From CAYSPT01 sp964432985 (lineage in GTDB: Bacteria > Muiribacteriota > CAYSPT01), in the NCBI GenBank assembly GCA_964432985.1, contig CAYSPT010000004.1:69889-133888 (forward strand): DNA of 64,000 nt. The letters are read 5' to 3'. A program made the position numbers and the translations under genes. Below are positions 25,391 to 33,591 of the stretch, piece by piece. The notes below the pieces were generated by a model. The model had not been told where the DNA came from, searched no databases, and worked only from the letters and a program-made list of their open reading frames with translations. The stretch's first letter is position 1. Each line of letters starts with the position of its first letter.

Positions 25391-25514
25391 CAGGTTAGTG
25401 CCTGCAGAATAGCAGGTTAGTGCCTGCAGAATAGCAGGTTAGTGCCTGCAGAATAGCAGGTTAGTGCCTGCAAAATAGCAGGTTAGTGCCTGCAAAATAG
25501 CAGGTTAGTGCCGA
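25390..25514 (+). repeat. Tandem array of six 22-bp hairpin-forming units
   Basis: Units begin at 25390, 25412, 25434, 25456, 25478 and 25500 (last one partial and diverged). Each reads GCAGG-ttagtg-CCTGC-(a/g)aata, a 5-bp stem with a 6-nt loop. The first unit overlaps the TAG stop of the upstream gene. Units 1-3 and 4-5 differ by one base. This is not a CRISPR: there are no spacers. Confidence 0.93.
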
Positions 25515-25523
25515 CAAATCAGC

Positions 25524-25553
25524 TTGACAAAATAACGGTACGAATGTTATAAC
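25524..25553 (+). promoter_or_regulatory. Promoter of tRNA-Leu
   Basis: TTGACA (25524-25529) and TATAAC (25548-25553) with an 18-nt spacer, about 45 nt upstream of the mature tRNA 5' end. It directly follows the repeat array. Confidence 0.7.
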
Positions 25554-25598
25554 TTTGGCGTTCGGGAAAAACTCCCTCCGGGAAGTATTCCCGCCCCC

Positions 25599-25681
25599 GC
25601 CGGGATGGTGAAATTTGGTAGACACGTACGGTTGAGGGCCGTATGGGGCGACCCGTGCCGGTTCAAGTCCGGCTCCCGGCA
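25599..25681 (+). tRNA. tRNA-Leu, anticodon GAG
   Basis: Acceptor GCCGGGA (25599-25605) pairs with TCCCGGC at the 3' end; discriminator A at 25681. The D arm contains TGGTAGACAC, the anticodon stem TACGG/CCGTA encloses TTGAGGG (anticodon GAG), a long variable arm (TGGGGCGACCCGTG) marks a class II tRNA, and the T arm is CCGGTTCAAGTCCGG. CCA is not encoded. A T run follows immediately (25682-25688) and could end transcription. Confidence 0.96.
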
Positions 25682-25734
25682 TTTTTTTATTTGTCCGGAT
25701 AGTGGATTCGCCGATCAAGTCGGCGAATGACAAA

Positions 25735-26388
25735 TCAAGTCGACGAATGACGCGATAATAAACCTATAATCTCCAGCGGAGCATCGACCAGGTAATCTGG
25801 TGCGGCGGCTTCCAGCAACGACCGCGGCGTGAACCCGTAGGTGACGGCGCATACCGGTATCCCCGCTGCTTTCGCAGCCTGGATGTCCACCGCTGAATCC
25901 CCGAAGAGCACCGTCCGGGCAGCCGGAATTCCGACAATGTCACAGGCTGTCAGGAGATGGTCGGGATGAGGTTTTTTGTTCTCCACCCGGTCAGGACCCA
26001 GGACCGCTTTGAAGTACTTATCCACACCATTTTCCCTTAGCACCCGTTCCGACATGAGCGATCGCTTGTTGGTGGTGAGCACCATGGGAAGGTGGCTGAA
26101 CGCTTCCAACACCTGCTCCATTCCGGGGTAGAGAAAAGTATTGTCAGTGCAGTGCTCGGCGTACCAGTCGAGAAAGAGCGGGTACGCTTCCTCCAGCATC
26201 TCGCGTTTATCTTCGGGCAGCCCCCTGAAAACCGTCTCCCGGACTCCATGCCCCACCAGCTTTATTACCTGCTCTCGCGTATAGGTGGGAAATCCCAGTT
26301 GAGAGAGAGCGTAGTTCAGACCATCGGTCAAATCATAGCTGGAATCGACCAGCGTACCGTCCAGGTCGAACAAGAGCAGATCAAACAT
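25735..26388 (-). CDS. gph: HAD-superfamily phosphatase, phosphoglycolate-phosphatase-like
   Basis: Phosphatase of the HAD IA subgroup, likely acting on 2-phosphoglycolate or a similar small phosphate ester. The ~217-residue protein has motif I LLFDLDGTLVDSS at the N-terminus, helical cap, motif II VLTTNK, the lysine in ENKKPHPDHLL and motif III VLFGDSAVDIQAAKAAG. The start is uncertain: ATG 26388 gives the usual N-terminus, GTG 26400 is the alternative, and neither has a clear Shine-Dalgarno. Pyrophosphatase PpaX and PGP cannot be distinguished by sequence. Confidence 0.85.
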   Translation of the reverse strand: MFDLLLFDLDGTLVDSSYDLTDGLNYALSQLGFPTYTREQVIKLVGHGVRETVFRGLPEDKREMLEEAYPLFLDWYAEHCTDNTFLYPGMEQVLEAFSHLPMVLTTNKRSLMSERVLRENGVDKYFKAVLGPDRVENKKPHPDHLLTACDIVGIPAARTVLFGDSAVDIQAAKAAGIPVCAVTYGFTPRSLLEAAAPDYLVDAPLEIIGLLSRHSST

Positions 26389-26511
26389 CGTTTTGGGCAC
26401 CGGCAGGCTGACTTTCAGACACCGGCTATACTCCCTCTCCAGATTGTTATACTATGAAACGTACTGTGAAGCGGAAACGCAGTATAACACACCTGGCAAG
26501 AGTGACTCAAC

Positions 26512-27423
26512 TTACCAGGTGCCGGCGCAAGCCTGGCGGTGACGCTTGATTTCTTCCAGGAGAGGTTTCACCCGGGGGTGGAGGAGAAAGCGGTTGATCT
26601 TCGGTTTAAGGTCCTCTGACGCCTGCAGAATGGGTGGATGACCGATAATTTCCTTAATGGGATCTTTGTCGTAAAGCCTGAACTCCGTCTCGCTCATTGC
26701 CCGTATTTCATCGAGCAGATCAATAATTCTTTCACGAGCGTCCTCGAGAGACACACCCGGAATTCCCCGGGCGACGGTGGAGATATGGCTGTGGATCTTG
26801 TCAACAATCTCATTCTTTTTGAACAGGTAGATCACGGTGGGAATCTCCCGGATTTTCCCCAGGTGGTGTTTTGGCCCGTCACTGTTTCCCGACTGGCCCA
26901 CACGCAGAGGATTAACCTCGTTTTTAGGCGGGATAAGGCAGGAAATGTAGTGGGAAACGATTACTTTCTGACTTTCGTTAAGAAGGTCCTCCACTTCCAC
27001 GGCTATGGCCGTGAAGTCATCCAGGGCTTCGACCCCGATTTCTTTCAAGCGGTGGTTTTCTTGCTGGGCCTGGTGCGCCAAAGGCTGCTCGGGATCTCTT
27101 CCGGTAATCAGCGCATGGCGCAGACCGGCAAACGACCGTTTCGATTCATCCGCCCGGGCCGACAACGCCATTTTCACATCTTCAAACAGCGTTTCACTCC
27201 GCTGGTGGATATCCAGCAGGTCGTCAAGCTGCTGTTGAGTAAGGTAGAGAGCGTTGAGCAGGTTGAGAATTTCGATGTCATGTTTCAGTCTGGATACGTC
27301 CTGTATGGTCTCGTCTGTGAGCAGTTCGTCAAACCAGGGAAAGGCTTCCGCAGGCGTACACCACACAAATGCAACCAGGGCTGCCATCACAAGTATACTC
27401 GTTTTTCCTGTTTTCATTTCCAT
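26512..27423 (-). CDS. Secreted all-helical protein, Spy/CpxP-like paralog A
   Basis: About 303 residues; first of three paralogs in the window (others at 35083 and 36113). A Sec signal peptide (ILVMAALVAFVWCTPAEA) is followed by LKHDIEILNLLNALYLTQQQLDDLLDIHQR, which carries an LTxxQ-type motif as in the periplasmic chaperones Spy and CpxP. A second motif-like helix, LNESQKVIVSHY, leads into the family's most conserved block, CLIPPKNEVNPLRVGQS. The C-terminal part shares MSETEFRLY and HPRVKPLLEEIK. Chaperone or stress function is inference. GTG 27426 and ATG 27417 are alternative starts; AGGAG precedes. Divergent from the HEAT-STAS-PilZ gene. Confidence 0.72.
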   Translation of the reverse strand: MEMKTGKTSILVMAALVAFVWCTPAEAFPWFDELLTDETIQDVSRLKHDIEILNLLNALYLTQQQLDDLLDIHQRSETLFEDVKMALSARADESKRSFAGLRHALITGRDPEQPLAHQAQQENHRLKEIGVEALDDFTAIAVEVEDLLNESQKVIVSHYISCLIPPKNEVNPLRVGQSGNSDGPKHHLGKIREIPTVIYLFKKNEIVDKIHSHISTVARGIPGVSLEDARERIIDLLDEIRAMSETEFRLYDKDPIKEIIGHPPILQASEDLKPKINRFLLHPRVKPLLEEIKRHRQACAGTW

Positions 27424-27572
27424 CACGCTCCTGTCCTACCACGGTTAGATGCTGTAAATATCGCTTTTGTTACAACAATCTTTTTTCGAAAACCATGCCA
27501 TTAACACAATACGCGGTAGGCACAGTGCGACTGGCAGGTGTCAGCGACATACCTGGAAAAGTGTTACTCTGT

Positions 27573-27602
27573 TTGTCTAAACCGGTTAATGGGGAGTATA
27601 CT
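27573..27602 (+). promoter_or_regulatory. Likely promoter of the HEAT-STAS-PilZ gene
   Basis: TTGTCT (27573-27578), 18-nt spacer, TATACT (27597-27602). The predicted leader is only about 10 nt, enough to include the purine-rich GGAAGAGA before ATG 27620. Confidence 0.5.
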
Positions 27603-27619
27603 TAAATAACCGGAAGAGA

Positions 27620-29206
27620 ATGTCTATGGATATCGACCAGTACAGAAGCATACTCACCGGGGGGGCGGAGGACGAGCAGAAGCTGCGGTTGATCCGTGAG
27701 CTTGGTGAAACATGTACGCCACAGAGCGTGGACCTTCTGCTCGAATGCCTTGCTTTTCCCGAATTGCCCTTCAATCGCGAAATCATTCATACCCTCTTCA
27801 ATAGCTTCAGCAAAGAAGCCATGGAGGGTTTGCTGGTCATGATCAAGATGGCAGGGCCCCCGCTCGACCAGGAGATAGTGAATACGCTTAAAGATCTCGA
27901 CCCCCTGCCAGGCCTTACGCAGAAACTGAGGGAATGGGGTGACAGTCCCGGATCATTTCACCTGGTTGCTCATGCCATTGAGCTTCTCGAACATATCGGG
28001 GACGAAAGGGCTGTGGAGACTGTTGCTCCCTTTCTCCGCCACATAGACAATCTCGTCAAGGATACCGCCGCGCGATGCCTGGGGTCACTTCAAGGTCCTT
28101 TGTGCCTCGACCACCTGGTGGAAGCCGCCACACCGGTAAGGGAAGAACCGCCGCCTGATAAATCATCCCCGGAAAAGTTTTCCATTAATATAAAAAAGAA
28201 TTCCGATATGGCATTTTTGATACTGGGCGGCGTGCTCGATTCGGAATCGCTGCCCAAGCTCCAGAAAACCGTCAAATATCTCATTACTACGGGATTTCTG
28301 AAGATATTTCTAATGGGTGAACAGTTAAAAGCCGCCGAGTACCATTCCCTGAAAGCCCTCGACGAACTGGAAAGGAAGATCAAGCGGTTAGGAAGTCAGC
28401 TTATTTCCGTCGGGATCCGCGATGCTGTATCGTATAGCGAAGAGCCCATCCTGGAGCACATCGAATACCACTCGACCATCCGGGAAGCGGTCACGTCGCT
28501 GTCCAGCGGGAGACCAAACGAGTTGGTCATTCTAATCCCGGAAATGTTACAACCGGGATCGAGGGTAGAGATTCAGGCCAAAGCCGGACTGAAGAAGACC
28601 GTTACAAGGATGGTTAAAATTCTTTCTTACGATGGGCAGTTTCTCGTCCTGGAATGGTTTCCCCTGGCAGCCCGGGAAGTCTTCAAGGAAAACCTGAACC
28701 CCAGCGTGCTATTGATACTGGTGGAGAAAAACAGGATACTGAGCTTCGAATCGGTTGTGGTGAAGCAGTCATATTCGCCGCAGCCTTCAATCATGCTTGC
28801 CCGGCCGCGGCGTGGAAAAGTGCTGTCCTTCCGCCGCTACATCAGGATGGAGAAAGACATTCCCGTCGAGTTCTACCACGTACTTGATTCACAGAATATA
28901 AGAAAGGACCTGCATGGACGCTGCCGGGACCTGAGTGTCAAGGGGATGCTTCTTGTTGCTAAGGAGATGCTCCCAATTCACGATGTCATCATTCCCATTT
29001 TCACCAACCATCCCCTGCTTGAGGGAGAGAAAGTCCCCGGACGGATCGTCCAGAGACGAAAAAGCATAAAGCAGGAAACCATCATGGGAGACGATATCTA
29101 TCATGAATACGGGATTTCATTTCTGCCGCAGACACCCGCTGTACAGGAAAAGGTAGCGCGGACCGTTTATCATTCATTTTCAGCCTGGTTACAACAGGAT
29201 GATTAA
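27620..29206 (+). CDS. HEAT-like / STAS / PilZ multidomain regulator
   Basis: 528 residues. N-terminal ~170 residues look like HEAT/ARM helices (SVDLLLECLAFPELPFNREIIHTLF, GDERAVETVAPFLRHID). Residues ~190-300 match a STAS domain (MAFLILGGVLDSESLPKLQKTVKYLITTGFLKIFLMG...LGSQLISVGI). Then a YcgR-N-like beta domain and a C-terminal PilZ domain with RRYIR (about 404-408, the RxxxR motif) and DLSVKG (about 436-441, the D/NxSxxG motif): c-di-GMP binding is predicted. No membrane segment. Such a protein could link a second messenger to a STAS partner or motility machinery; partner unknown. A terminator follows. Confidence 0.8.
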   Translation: MSMDIDQYRSILTGGAEDEQKLRLIRELGETCTPQSVDLLLECLAFPELPFNREIIHTLFNSFSKEAMEGLLVMIKMAGPPLDQEIVNTLKDLDPLPGLTQKLREWGDSPGSFHLVAHAIELLEHIGDERAVETVAPFLRHIDNLVKDTAARCLGSLQGPLCLDHLVEAATPVREEPPPDKSSPEKFSINIKKNSDMAFLILGGVLDSESLPKLQKTVKYLITTGFLKIFLMGEQLKAAEYHSLKALDELERKIKRLGSQLISVGIRDAVSYSEEPILEHIEYHSTIREAVTSLSSGRPNELVILIPEMLQPGSRVEIQAKAGLKKTVTRMVKILSYDGQFLVLEWFPLAAREVFKENLNPSVLLILVEKNRILSFESVVVKQSYSPQPSIMLARPRRGKVLSFRRYIRMEKDIPVEFYHVLDSQNIRKDLHGRCRDLSVKGMLLVAKEMLPIHDVIIPIFTNHPLLEGEKVPGRIVQRRKSIKQETIMGDDIYHEYGISFLPQTPAVQEKVARTVYHSFSAWLQQDD

Positions 29207-29292
29207 CTCGCTTATTTCATGAATCGTCGTCGCGAGGCCGCGAAATAGTGCGTAGCTACAAGGTCCAAAGCCGGAAAATAGGTCATCATATA

Positions 29293-29324
29293 AAAAGAGC
29301 CGGAGACACATCTCCAGCTCTTTT
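29293..29324. terminator. Bidirectional terminator between convergent genes
   Basis: AAAAGAGC-c-GGAGA / TCTCC-a-GCTCTTTT with a 4-nt loop, A run on the left and T run on the right. It serves both the HEAT-STAS-PilZ gene and the end of the leftward fab operon. Confidence 0.8.
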
Positions 29325-29399
29325 ACGTTAGCTCCAGGCAAGAAAAATGAACCCGCCGCTTAAGTGCAACCTTAAGTGAAACCTTATGCGTTGCGTTCG

Positions 29400-29663
29400 C
29401 TACGCGCTGCGTTCCGCCAGATGCGGCTGCAGGTAATCGATACACCCCTGCATGGTGGACAGTTTCATGTAGTCTTCTTCCGGAACCTTGACACCATACT
29501 GTTTTCTCAATTCCATGATAATATCAAGAAAATCCATGGAGTCGAGATCCACCTGTTCCCGAATTCTGACATTGTCGTCGAGTTCGGCGAGCTTTTCTTC
29601 CTCATCGGGAGCCAGGTCGGCAATGATGTCAATGATCGCCTGTCTGATTTCTTCTGCCGTCAT
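29400..29663 (-). CDS. Acyl carrier protein, second copy
   Basis: 87 residues, acidic and helical. The phosphopantetheine site is VDLDSMDFLD (Ser about residue 41; DSL is more usual than DSM). It differs markedly from the canonical AcpP at 33328, with PEEDYMKLSTMQGCIDYL at the C-terminus. It lies 30 nt downstream of an extra ketosynthase and at the end of the fab operon, so the two probably form a dedicated pair. AGGAGG precedes the ATG. Confidence 0.9.
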   Translation of the reverse strand: MTAEEIRQAIIDIIADLAPDEEEKLAELDDNVRIREQVDLDSMDFLDIIMELRKQYGVKVPEEDYMKLSTMQGCIDYLQPHLAERSA

Positions 29664-29693
29664 GCTTCATTCCTCCTGAATTTGGTTACGAAA

Positions 29694-30935
29694 TTATCCT
29701 TCGTACTTTTTAACGATAACCGAAGAATTGATTCCAAGCATACCAAAGCTGTTGTTGAGAATACAGTTAATTTTTTCACGCTGCATCGGTGTGTTTATCA
29801 CCAGGTTCTTATACTCGCACTCCGGGTCCAGGTTGTCCAGGTTAATGGTCGGGTGGATGATGCCGTCTTCGAACGACGGCAGGTTGCCCGCCAATTCGAG
29901 AACCCCGGCGGCGCCCATGCAGTGGCCGAAATAGCCTTTGGTGGCGTTGACGAACACGTCTTTTGCTTCGTCGAACACCTCGCGAACCGCCTTTATTTCC
30001 TGGACATCCCCCATGGGCGTCGAGGTGGCGTGTGTGTTTACGATATCTATTTCGGACGGTTCCATTGAAGCAAAGGTAAGTGCTCTGCGCATGCAGGCGG
30101 CCTGCCGCGGCGCATAAGGAAGCACAAAGTCCATGGCGTCCGAGTTGACGCCATAGCCGACGATTTCCCCGTAGATTCTTGCTCCGCGCGCCAGGGCATG
30201 CTCCAGCGTTTCGAGTACGAAAAGTCCTCCGCCCTCGGAGACCACGATTCCATTGCGGTCACGATCGAAGGGACGGCTGACCTTGGTCGGGTCATCGTGT
30301 GTTCCCAGGGCCACCTGGCTCTTGAAGCTGGCAAATATGCCGAAGGTATGAATGGCTTCCGACACTCCTCCGGCCAGGGCCACGTCGATCTCTTCCAGTT
30401 GAAGCTGCTGGTACCCCTGCACCAGACCCAGGTTACCCGCGGCGCAAGCGGCGCCGACGCAGTAAGCCGGACCGGTGATTTTCAGGTTAAGCGTCACTTC
30501 TCCGGCCGGGTTGTTGGAGACCGTGCGGGGGTTGTGGTGATGGGTCCAGTACTGGACATCGAAGTCGAATTGAGACAGGCTGTACACTTCGTTTTCCGTC
30601 TCCACGTTGCCGTGCTCGGTAGTTCCGATAAACACACCGATCCTGGAAGTGTCTTCTCCGATAATCTCGATCCCCGCGTCCTTCAAAGCTTCATTGGCAC
30701 AATAAATGGAAATTGATCCGGCCCGGGTCCCTCGGCGTCTTATTTTCTTCTTCTGATACAGGTACTCGTCAAAATCACAAATACCGGCCGGTACCGTGCC
30801 AACATACCGGGCATCCATCGTCGTAATGCCGGACCTGCCTGCAAGCAGGCTCTCGCGCAATTCGGACAGGTTGTTCCCATTGGGGGCAGTCAGGCCAATT
30901 CCGGTTATTACAATTCGCTTTCTGTTAAACACCAC
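29694..30935 (-). CDS. Beta-ketoacyl-ACP synthase, divergent FabF-like
   Basis: Condensing enzyme of 413 residues with a complete Cys-His-His triad: AACAAGNLGL (Cys near residue 165; FabF has TACATG or TACASG), NTHATSTPMGD and KGYFGHCMGAAG. The active-site neighbourhood departs from the FabF next door, and the pair with a private ACP suggests a different acyl substrate or product. GTG 30935 has AAGGAG 6 nt upstream. Alternatives: a KAS I/II for a special lipid, or an early type II polyketide enzyme; it lacks a chain-length-factor partner. Confidence 0.88.
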   Translation of the reverse strand: MVFNRKRIVITGIGLTAPNGNNLSELRESLLAGRSGITTMDARYVGTVPAGICDFDEYLYQKKKIRRRGTRAGSISIYCANEALKDAGIEIIGEDTSRIGVFIGTTEHGNVETENEVYSLSQFDFDVQYWTHHHNPRTVSNNPAGEVTLNLKITGPAYCVGAACAAGNLGLVQGYQQLQLEEIDVALAGGVSEAIHTFGIFASFKSQVALGTHDDPTKVSRPFDRDRNGIVVSEGGGLFVLETLEHALARGARIYGEIVGYGVNSDAMDFVLPYAPRQAACMRRALTFASMEPSEIDIVNTHATSTPMGDVQEIKAVREVFDEAKDVFVNATKGYFGHCMGAAGVLELAGNLPSFEDGIIHPTINLDNLDPECEYKNLVINTPMQREKINCILNNSFGMLGINSSVIVKKYEG

Positions 30936-30945
30936 AACCGACTCC

Positions 30946-31938
30946 TTAATAACGTAACAGCATTCCGCCGTAGGTCAGTCCGGCGCCAAACCCGACCAGG
31001 CACAGGAGATCACCCCGCTTGATCTGGCCGCTGCGGATCTCCTGATCCAATAGAATCGGGATAGATGCCGCCGACGTATTACCGAATTTATCCAGATTCA
31101 TCAGCACCTTCTCCTGTGGAACCTTCAGACGCTTCCTGGCAGACTGGATAATCCGATAGTTCGCCTGGTGGAACAGGAAATAGTCGATATCAGACACTTC
31201 TATTTTAGCGTCGGCAGCGAGCTTTTTTACGGTTTTGGGGATTACTCCCACCGCAAATCGGAAAATCTCGTTACCGTTCATCTGGATATAGTGCATCTTG
31301 TTCTCTACCGTCTCCAGGGTGGCGGGATTACGCGATCCACCGGCCGGCATAGACAGCTCAAGGCCTTTCGCGCCATGGGCGTTGAGCGTATAGGAGAGGA
31401 TTCCTTTGCCACTCTCTACCTCTCCGAGCAAGGCGCAGCCGGCTCCGTCGCCGAAGAGAATGCAGGTCCCCCGGTCTTCGAAATTGGTAATTTTCGTTAA
31501 CGTTTCAGCGCCAACTGCCAGGATGTAGTCGTACATTCCCGACTTGATCATCGAGGCCCCCATTATCGCAGCGTAGATAAAACCCGTACATCCGGCCGAT
31601 ATGTCGAACGCACAGGCATCGTCAGCCCCGAGGGCAGCTTGCAGGAGGCAGGCAGTTGACGGAAACACGTAATCCGGAGTCACCGAAGCCAGTATAATCG
31701 AGCCAAGATCACCAGGATCAACTCCGGTTTCATCCAGAACCTTCCTGGCAGCGATAATGGATAAATCACCGGTGGATGTTTCTTTATCGGCGATACGCCG
31801 TTCCCGAATACCCGTCCTGCTTACGATCCACTCGTCGGACGTGTCGACCATTTTCTCCAGGTCGGCATTGGTGAGAATCCGTTCAGGGTAGGCTGACGCC
31901 GTTCCCAGAAACCCTACACCTTGTAAACCACACCCCAC
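30946..31938 (-). CDS. fabH: Beta-ketoacyl-ACP synthase III
   Basis: Starts fatty acid synthesis by condensing an acyl-CoA with malonyl-ACP. The 330-residue enzyme has the catalytic Cys in DISAGCTGFIYA, His in YFLFHQANYRI and Asn in DKFGNTSAASIP. GTG 31938 has AAGGAGG 7 nt upstream. The gene order fabD-acpP-fabF-fabH differs from the common fabH-fabD-acpP-fabF arrangement. Confidence 0.95.
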   Translation of the reverse strand: MGCGLQGVGFLGTASAYPERILTNADLEKMVDTSDEWIVSRTGIRERRIADKETSTGDLSIIAARKVLDETGVDPGDLGSIILASVTPDYVFPSTACLLQAALGADDACAFDISAGCTGFIYAAIMGASMIKSGMYDYILAVGAETLTKITNFEDRGTCILFGDGAGCALLGEVESGKGILSYTLNAHGAKGLELSMPAGGSRNPATLETVENKMHYIQMNGNEIFRFAVGVIPKTVKKLAADAKIEVSDIDYFLFHQANYRIIQSARKRLKVPQEKVLMNLDKFGNTSAASIPILLDQEIRSGQIKRGDLLCLVGFGAGLTYGGMLLRY

Positions 31939-32017
31939 CTGGTTACCTCCTTACCTCAATCCTGCCGGGGCAGGATCGTGAGCAACCCTGATCACGGGCG
32001 ATCTTTGAATCGCGATC

Positions 32018-32043
32018 GATCCTGACCGCAAGCGATCAGGATC
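32018..32043. repeat. Inverted repeat in the fabF-fabH gap
   Basis: GATCCTGA (32018-32025) and TCAGGATC (32036-32043) form an 8-bp stem with a 10-nt loop just downstream of the fabF stop codon. The 108-bp gap is also rich in GATC (several copies). No T run on the minus strand, so processing or attenuation is more likely than termination. Confidence 0.55.
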
Positions 32044-32046
32044 ACT

Positions 32047-33282
32047 TTAGACTTTCCTGTACACCAGAGAAGCGTTGTGTCCACCGAAACCGAACGAGTT
32101 CTTGAGCACAACCTTTACAGGATACTCAATAGCTGTATTCGGCACGTAATCCAGGTCACATTCCGGATCAGGATTCTCATAGTTGATGGTCGGATGGATA
32201 AATCCATGCTTCATCATTAACATGGCGGCGACCGACTCTACCGAACCCGCCGCGCCGAGCACATGTCCTACCATCGACTTGGTCGAACTGATCTTCACCT
32301 TGCGGGCAACATCTCCCAGAACGTTCTTGATAGCCATGGTTTCGAGCTTGTCGTTCAGCGGAGTTGATGTCCCGTGAGCGTTAATGTAATCGAGTTCACC
32401 GGTATCTATCCCCGACTCCGTAAGCGCCATGTTCATGGCCCGGGCCATTCCGTTAGCGTCAGGAGCGGGGGCGGTCATGTGATGCGCATCAGCGGTGGCG
32501 CCGTACCCGATTATCTCGGCATAGATGTGCGCGCCGCGTTTCTTCGCGTGCTCATACTCCTCGACAACCAGTATCGCCGCTCCTTCCGACATGACGAATC
32601 CGTCTCGCTCGAGATCGAACGGCCGTGAAGCCCTCATCGGATCATCATTTCTAAACGACAGGGCTTTCATGGTGGAAAACCCGGCCAGGGTCAGGGGCGT
32701 GATGGGAGCTTCGGAACCACCGGCGAGAAATACGTCGGCAATCCCCGCTCTGATCTTGTGAAACGCCTCACCTATAGAATGAGTGCCGGAAGCGCACGCG
32801 GTGGTAATGTCCATGTTGGGTCCTTTTGCCTTGAACTTGATGGACACCATTCCAGCCGCCATGTCTCCGATCATCATGGGAACCAGGAAAGGACTGACTT
32901 TAGACGGCCCCCGGTCCAGGAGTTTCTTGTGCTGGGTCTCAAACGTAGAGATACCACCGATTCCGGTACCGATAATGACCCCGACCCGGTCGGATTTTTC
33001 CCGCTCCATGTCGAGCCCCGCATCCTGCACCGCCATGTCCGCTGCTATCACTGCAAACTGGGTGAAACGGTCCATCCGGCGCGCTTCTTTCCGGGAAATA
33101 TACGGAGTCATGTCGAACTCGTCGATTGCACCGCATATCCGGGCAGAATGTTCAGACGCGTCAAATGCCGTAACAGGTCCGATTCCACTCTTACCTTCCC
33201 GAATAGCCTGGTAAAAAGCGTCTTTGCCAATGCCGTTCGGGGCTATAACTCCAATACCCGTCACTACTGCACGGAGAGGCAC
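32047..33282 (-). CDS. fabF: Beta-ketoacyl-ACP synthase II
   Basis: Elongating condensing enzyme of about 411 residues. Triad: ITTACASGTHSIGEAF (Cys near 165), YINAHGTSTPLND and SMVGHVLGAAGSVES. Also RPFDLERDGFVMSEGA and NSFGFGGHNASL, all canonical. GTG 33282 is preferred because GGGAG lies 8 nt upstream; the first in-frame GTG (33291) touches the Shine-Dalgarno. Third gene of the fab operon. Confidence 0.96.
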   Translation of the reverse strand: MPLRAVVTGIGVIAPNGIGKDAFYQAIREGKSGIGPVTAFDASEHSARICGAIDEFDMTPYISRKEARRMDRFTQFAVIAADMAVQDAGLDMEREKSDRVGVIIGTGIGGISTFETQHKKLLDRGPSKVSPFLVPMMIGDMAAGMVSIKFKAKGPNMDITTACASGTHSIGEAFHKIRAGIADVFLAGGSEAPITPLTLAGFSTMKALSFRNDDPMRASRPFDLERDGFVMSEGAAILVVEEYEHAKKRGAHIYAEIIGYGATADAHHMTAPAPDANGMARAMNMALTESGIDTGELDYINAHGTSTPLNDKLETMAIKNVLGDVARKVKISSTKSMVGHVLGAAGSVESVAAMLMMKHGFIHPTINYENPDPECDLDYVPNTAIEYPVKVVLKNSFGFGGHNASLVYRKV

Positions 33283-33327
33283 AGTAATCACTCCCTGCCT
33301 ATATCAAATCGCAGTTGACCGTGTGTA

Positions 33328-33564
33328 TCAACCAAGTTTTTCTGTTATGTACTTGACGGCTTCGGCAACCGTCCTTATCTTCTCGGCGTCCTCATCGGGA
33401 ATCTGGACATCGAACTCTTCTTCCAGCGCCATTACCAGTTCCACCTGGTCCAGAGAGTCTGCTCCCAGATCATCCTGGAAGTGAGCGTTCTCGGTAATAT
33501 CACCTTCGGATACATCCAGTTGCTCAGCCGTAATCCTCATGACCTTTGCCAAATGCTCTGACAT
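33328..33564 (-). CDS. acpP: Acyl carrier protein
   Basis: 78 residues with the canonical phosphopantetheine site GADSLDQVELVMALEEEFDVQIPDEDAEKI. Ser about residue 37. GAGGAGG precedes the ATG. Carries growing acyl chains for fabD, fabF and fabH, which surround it. Confidence 0.97.
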   Translation of the reverse strand: MSEHLAKVMRITAEQLDVSEGDITENAHFQDDLGADSLDQVELVMALEEEFDVQIPDEDAEKIRTVAEAVKYITEKLG

Positions 33565-33591
33565 GTTCTGTATTCCTCCTCGCTTTGATTG

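Noticed and set aside
25390..25514. CRISPR array
   Set aside because: The units are contiguous 22-bp copies with no unique spacers and no cas genes nearby.
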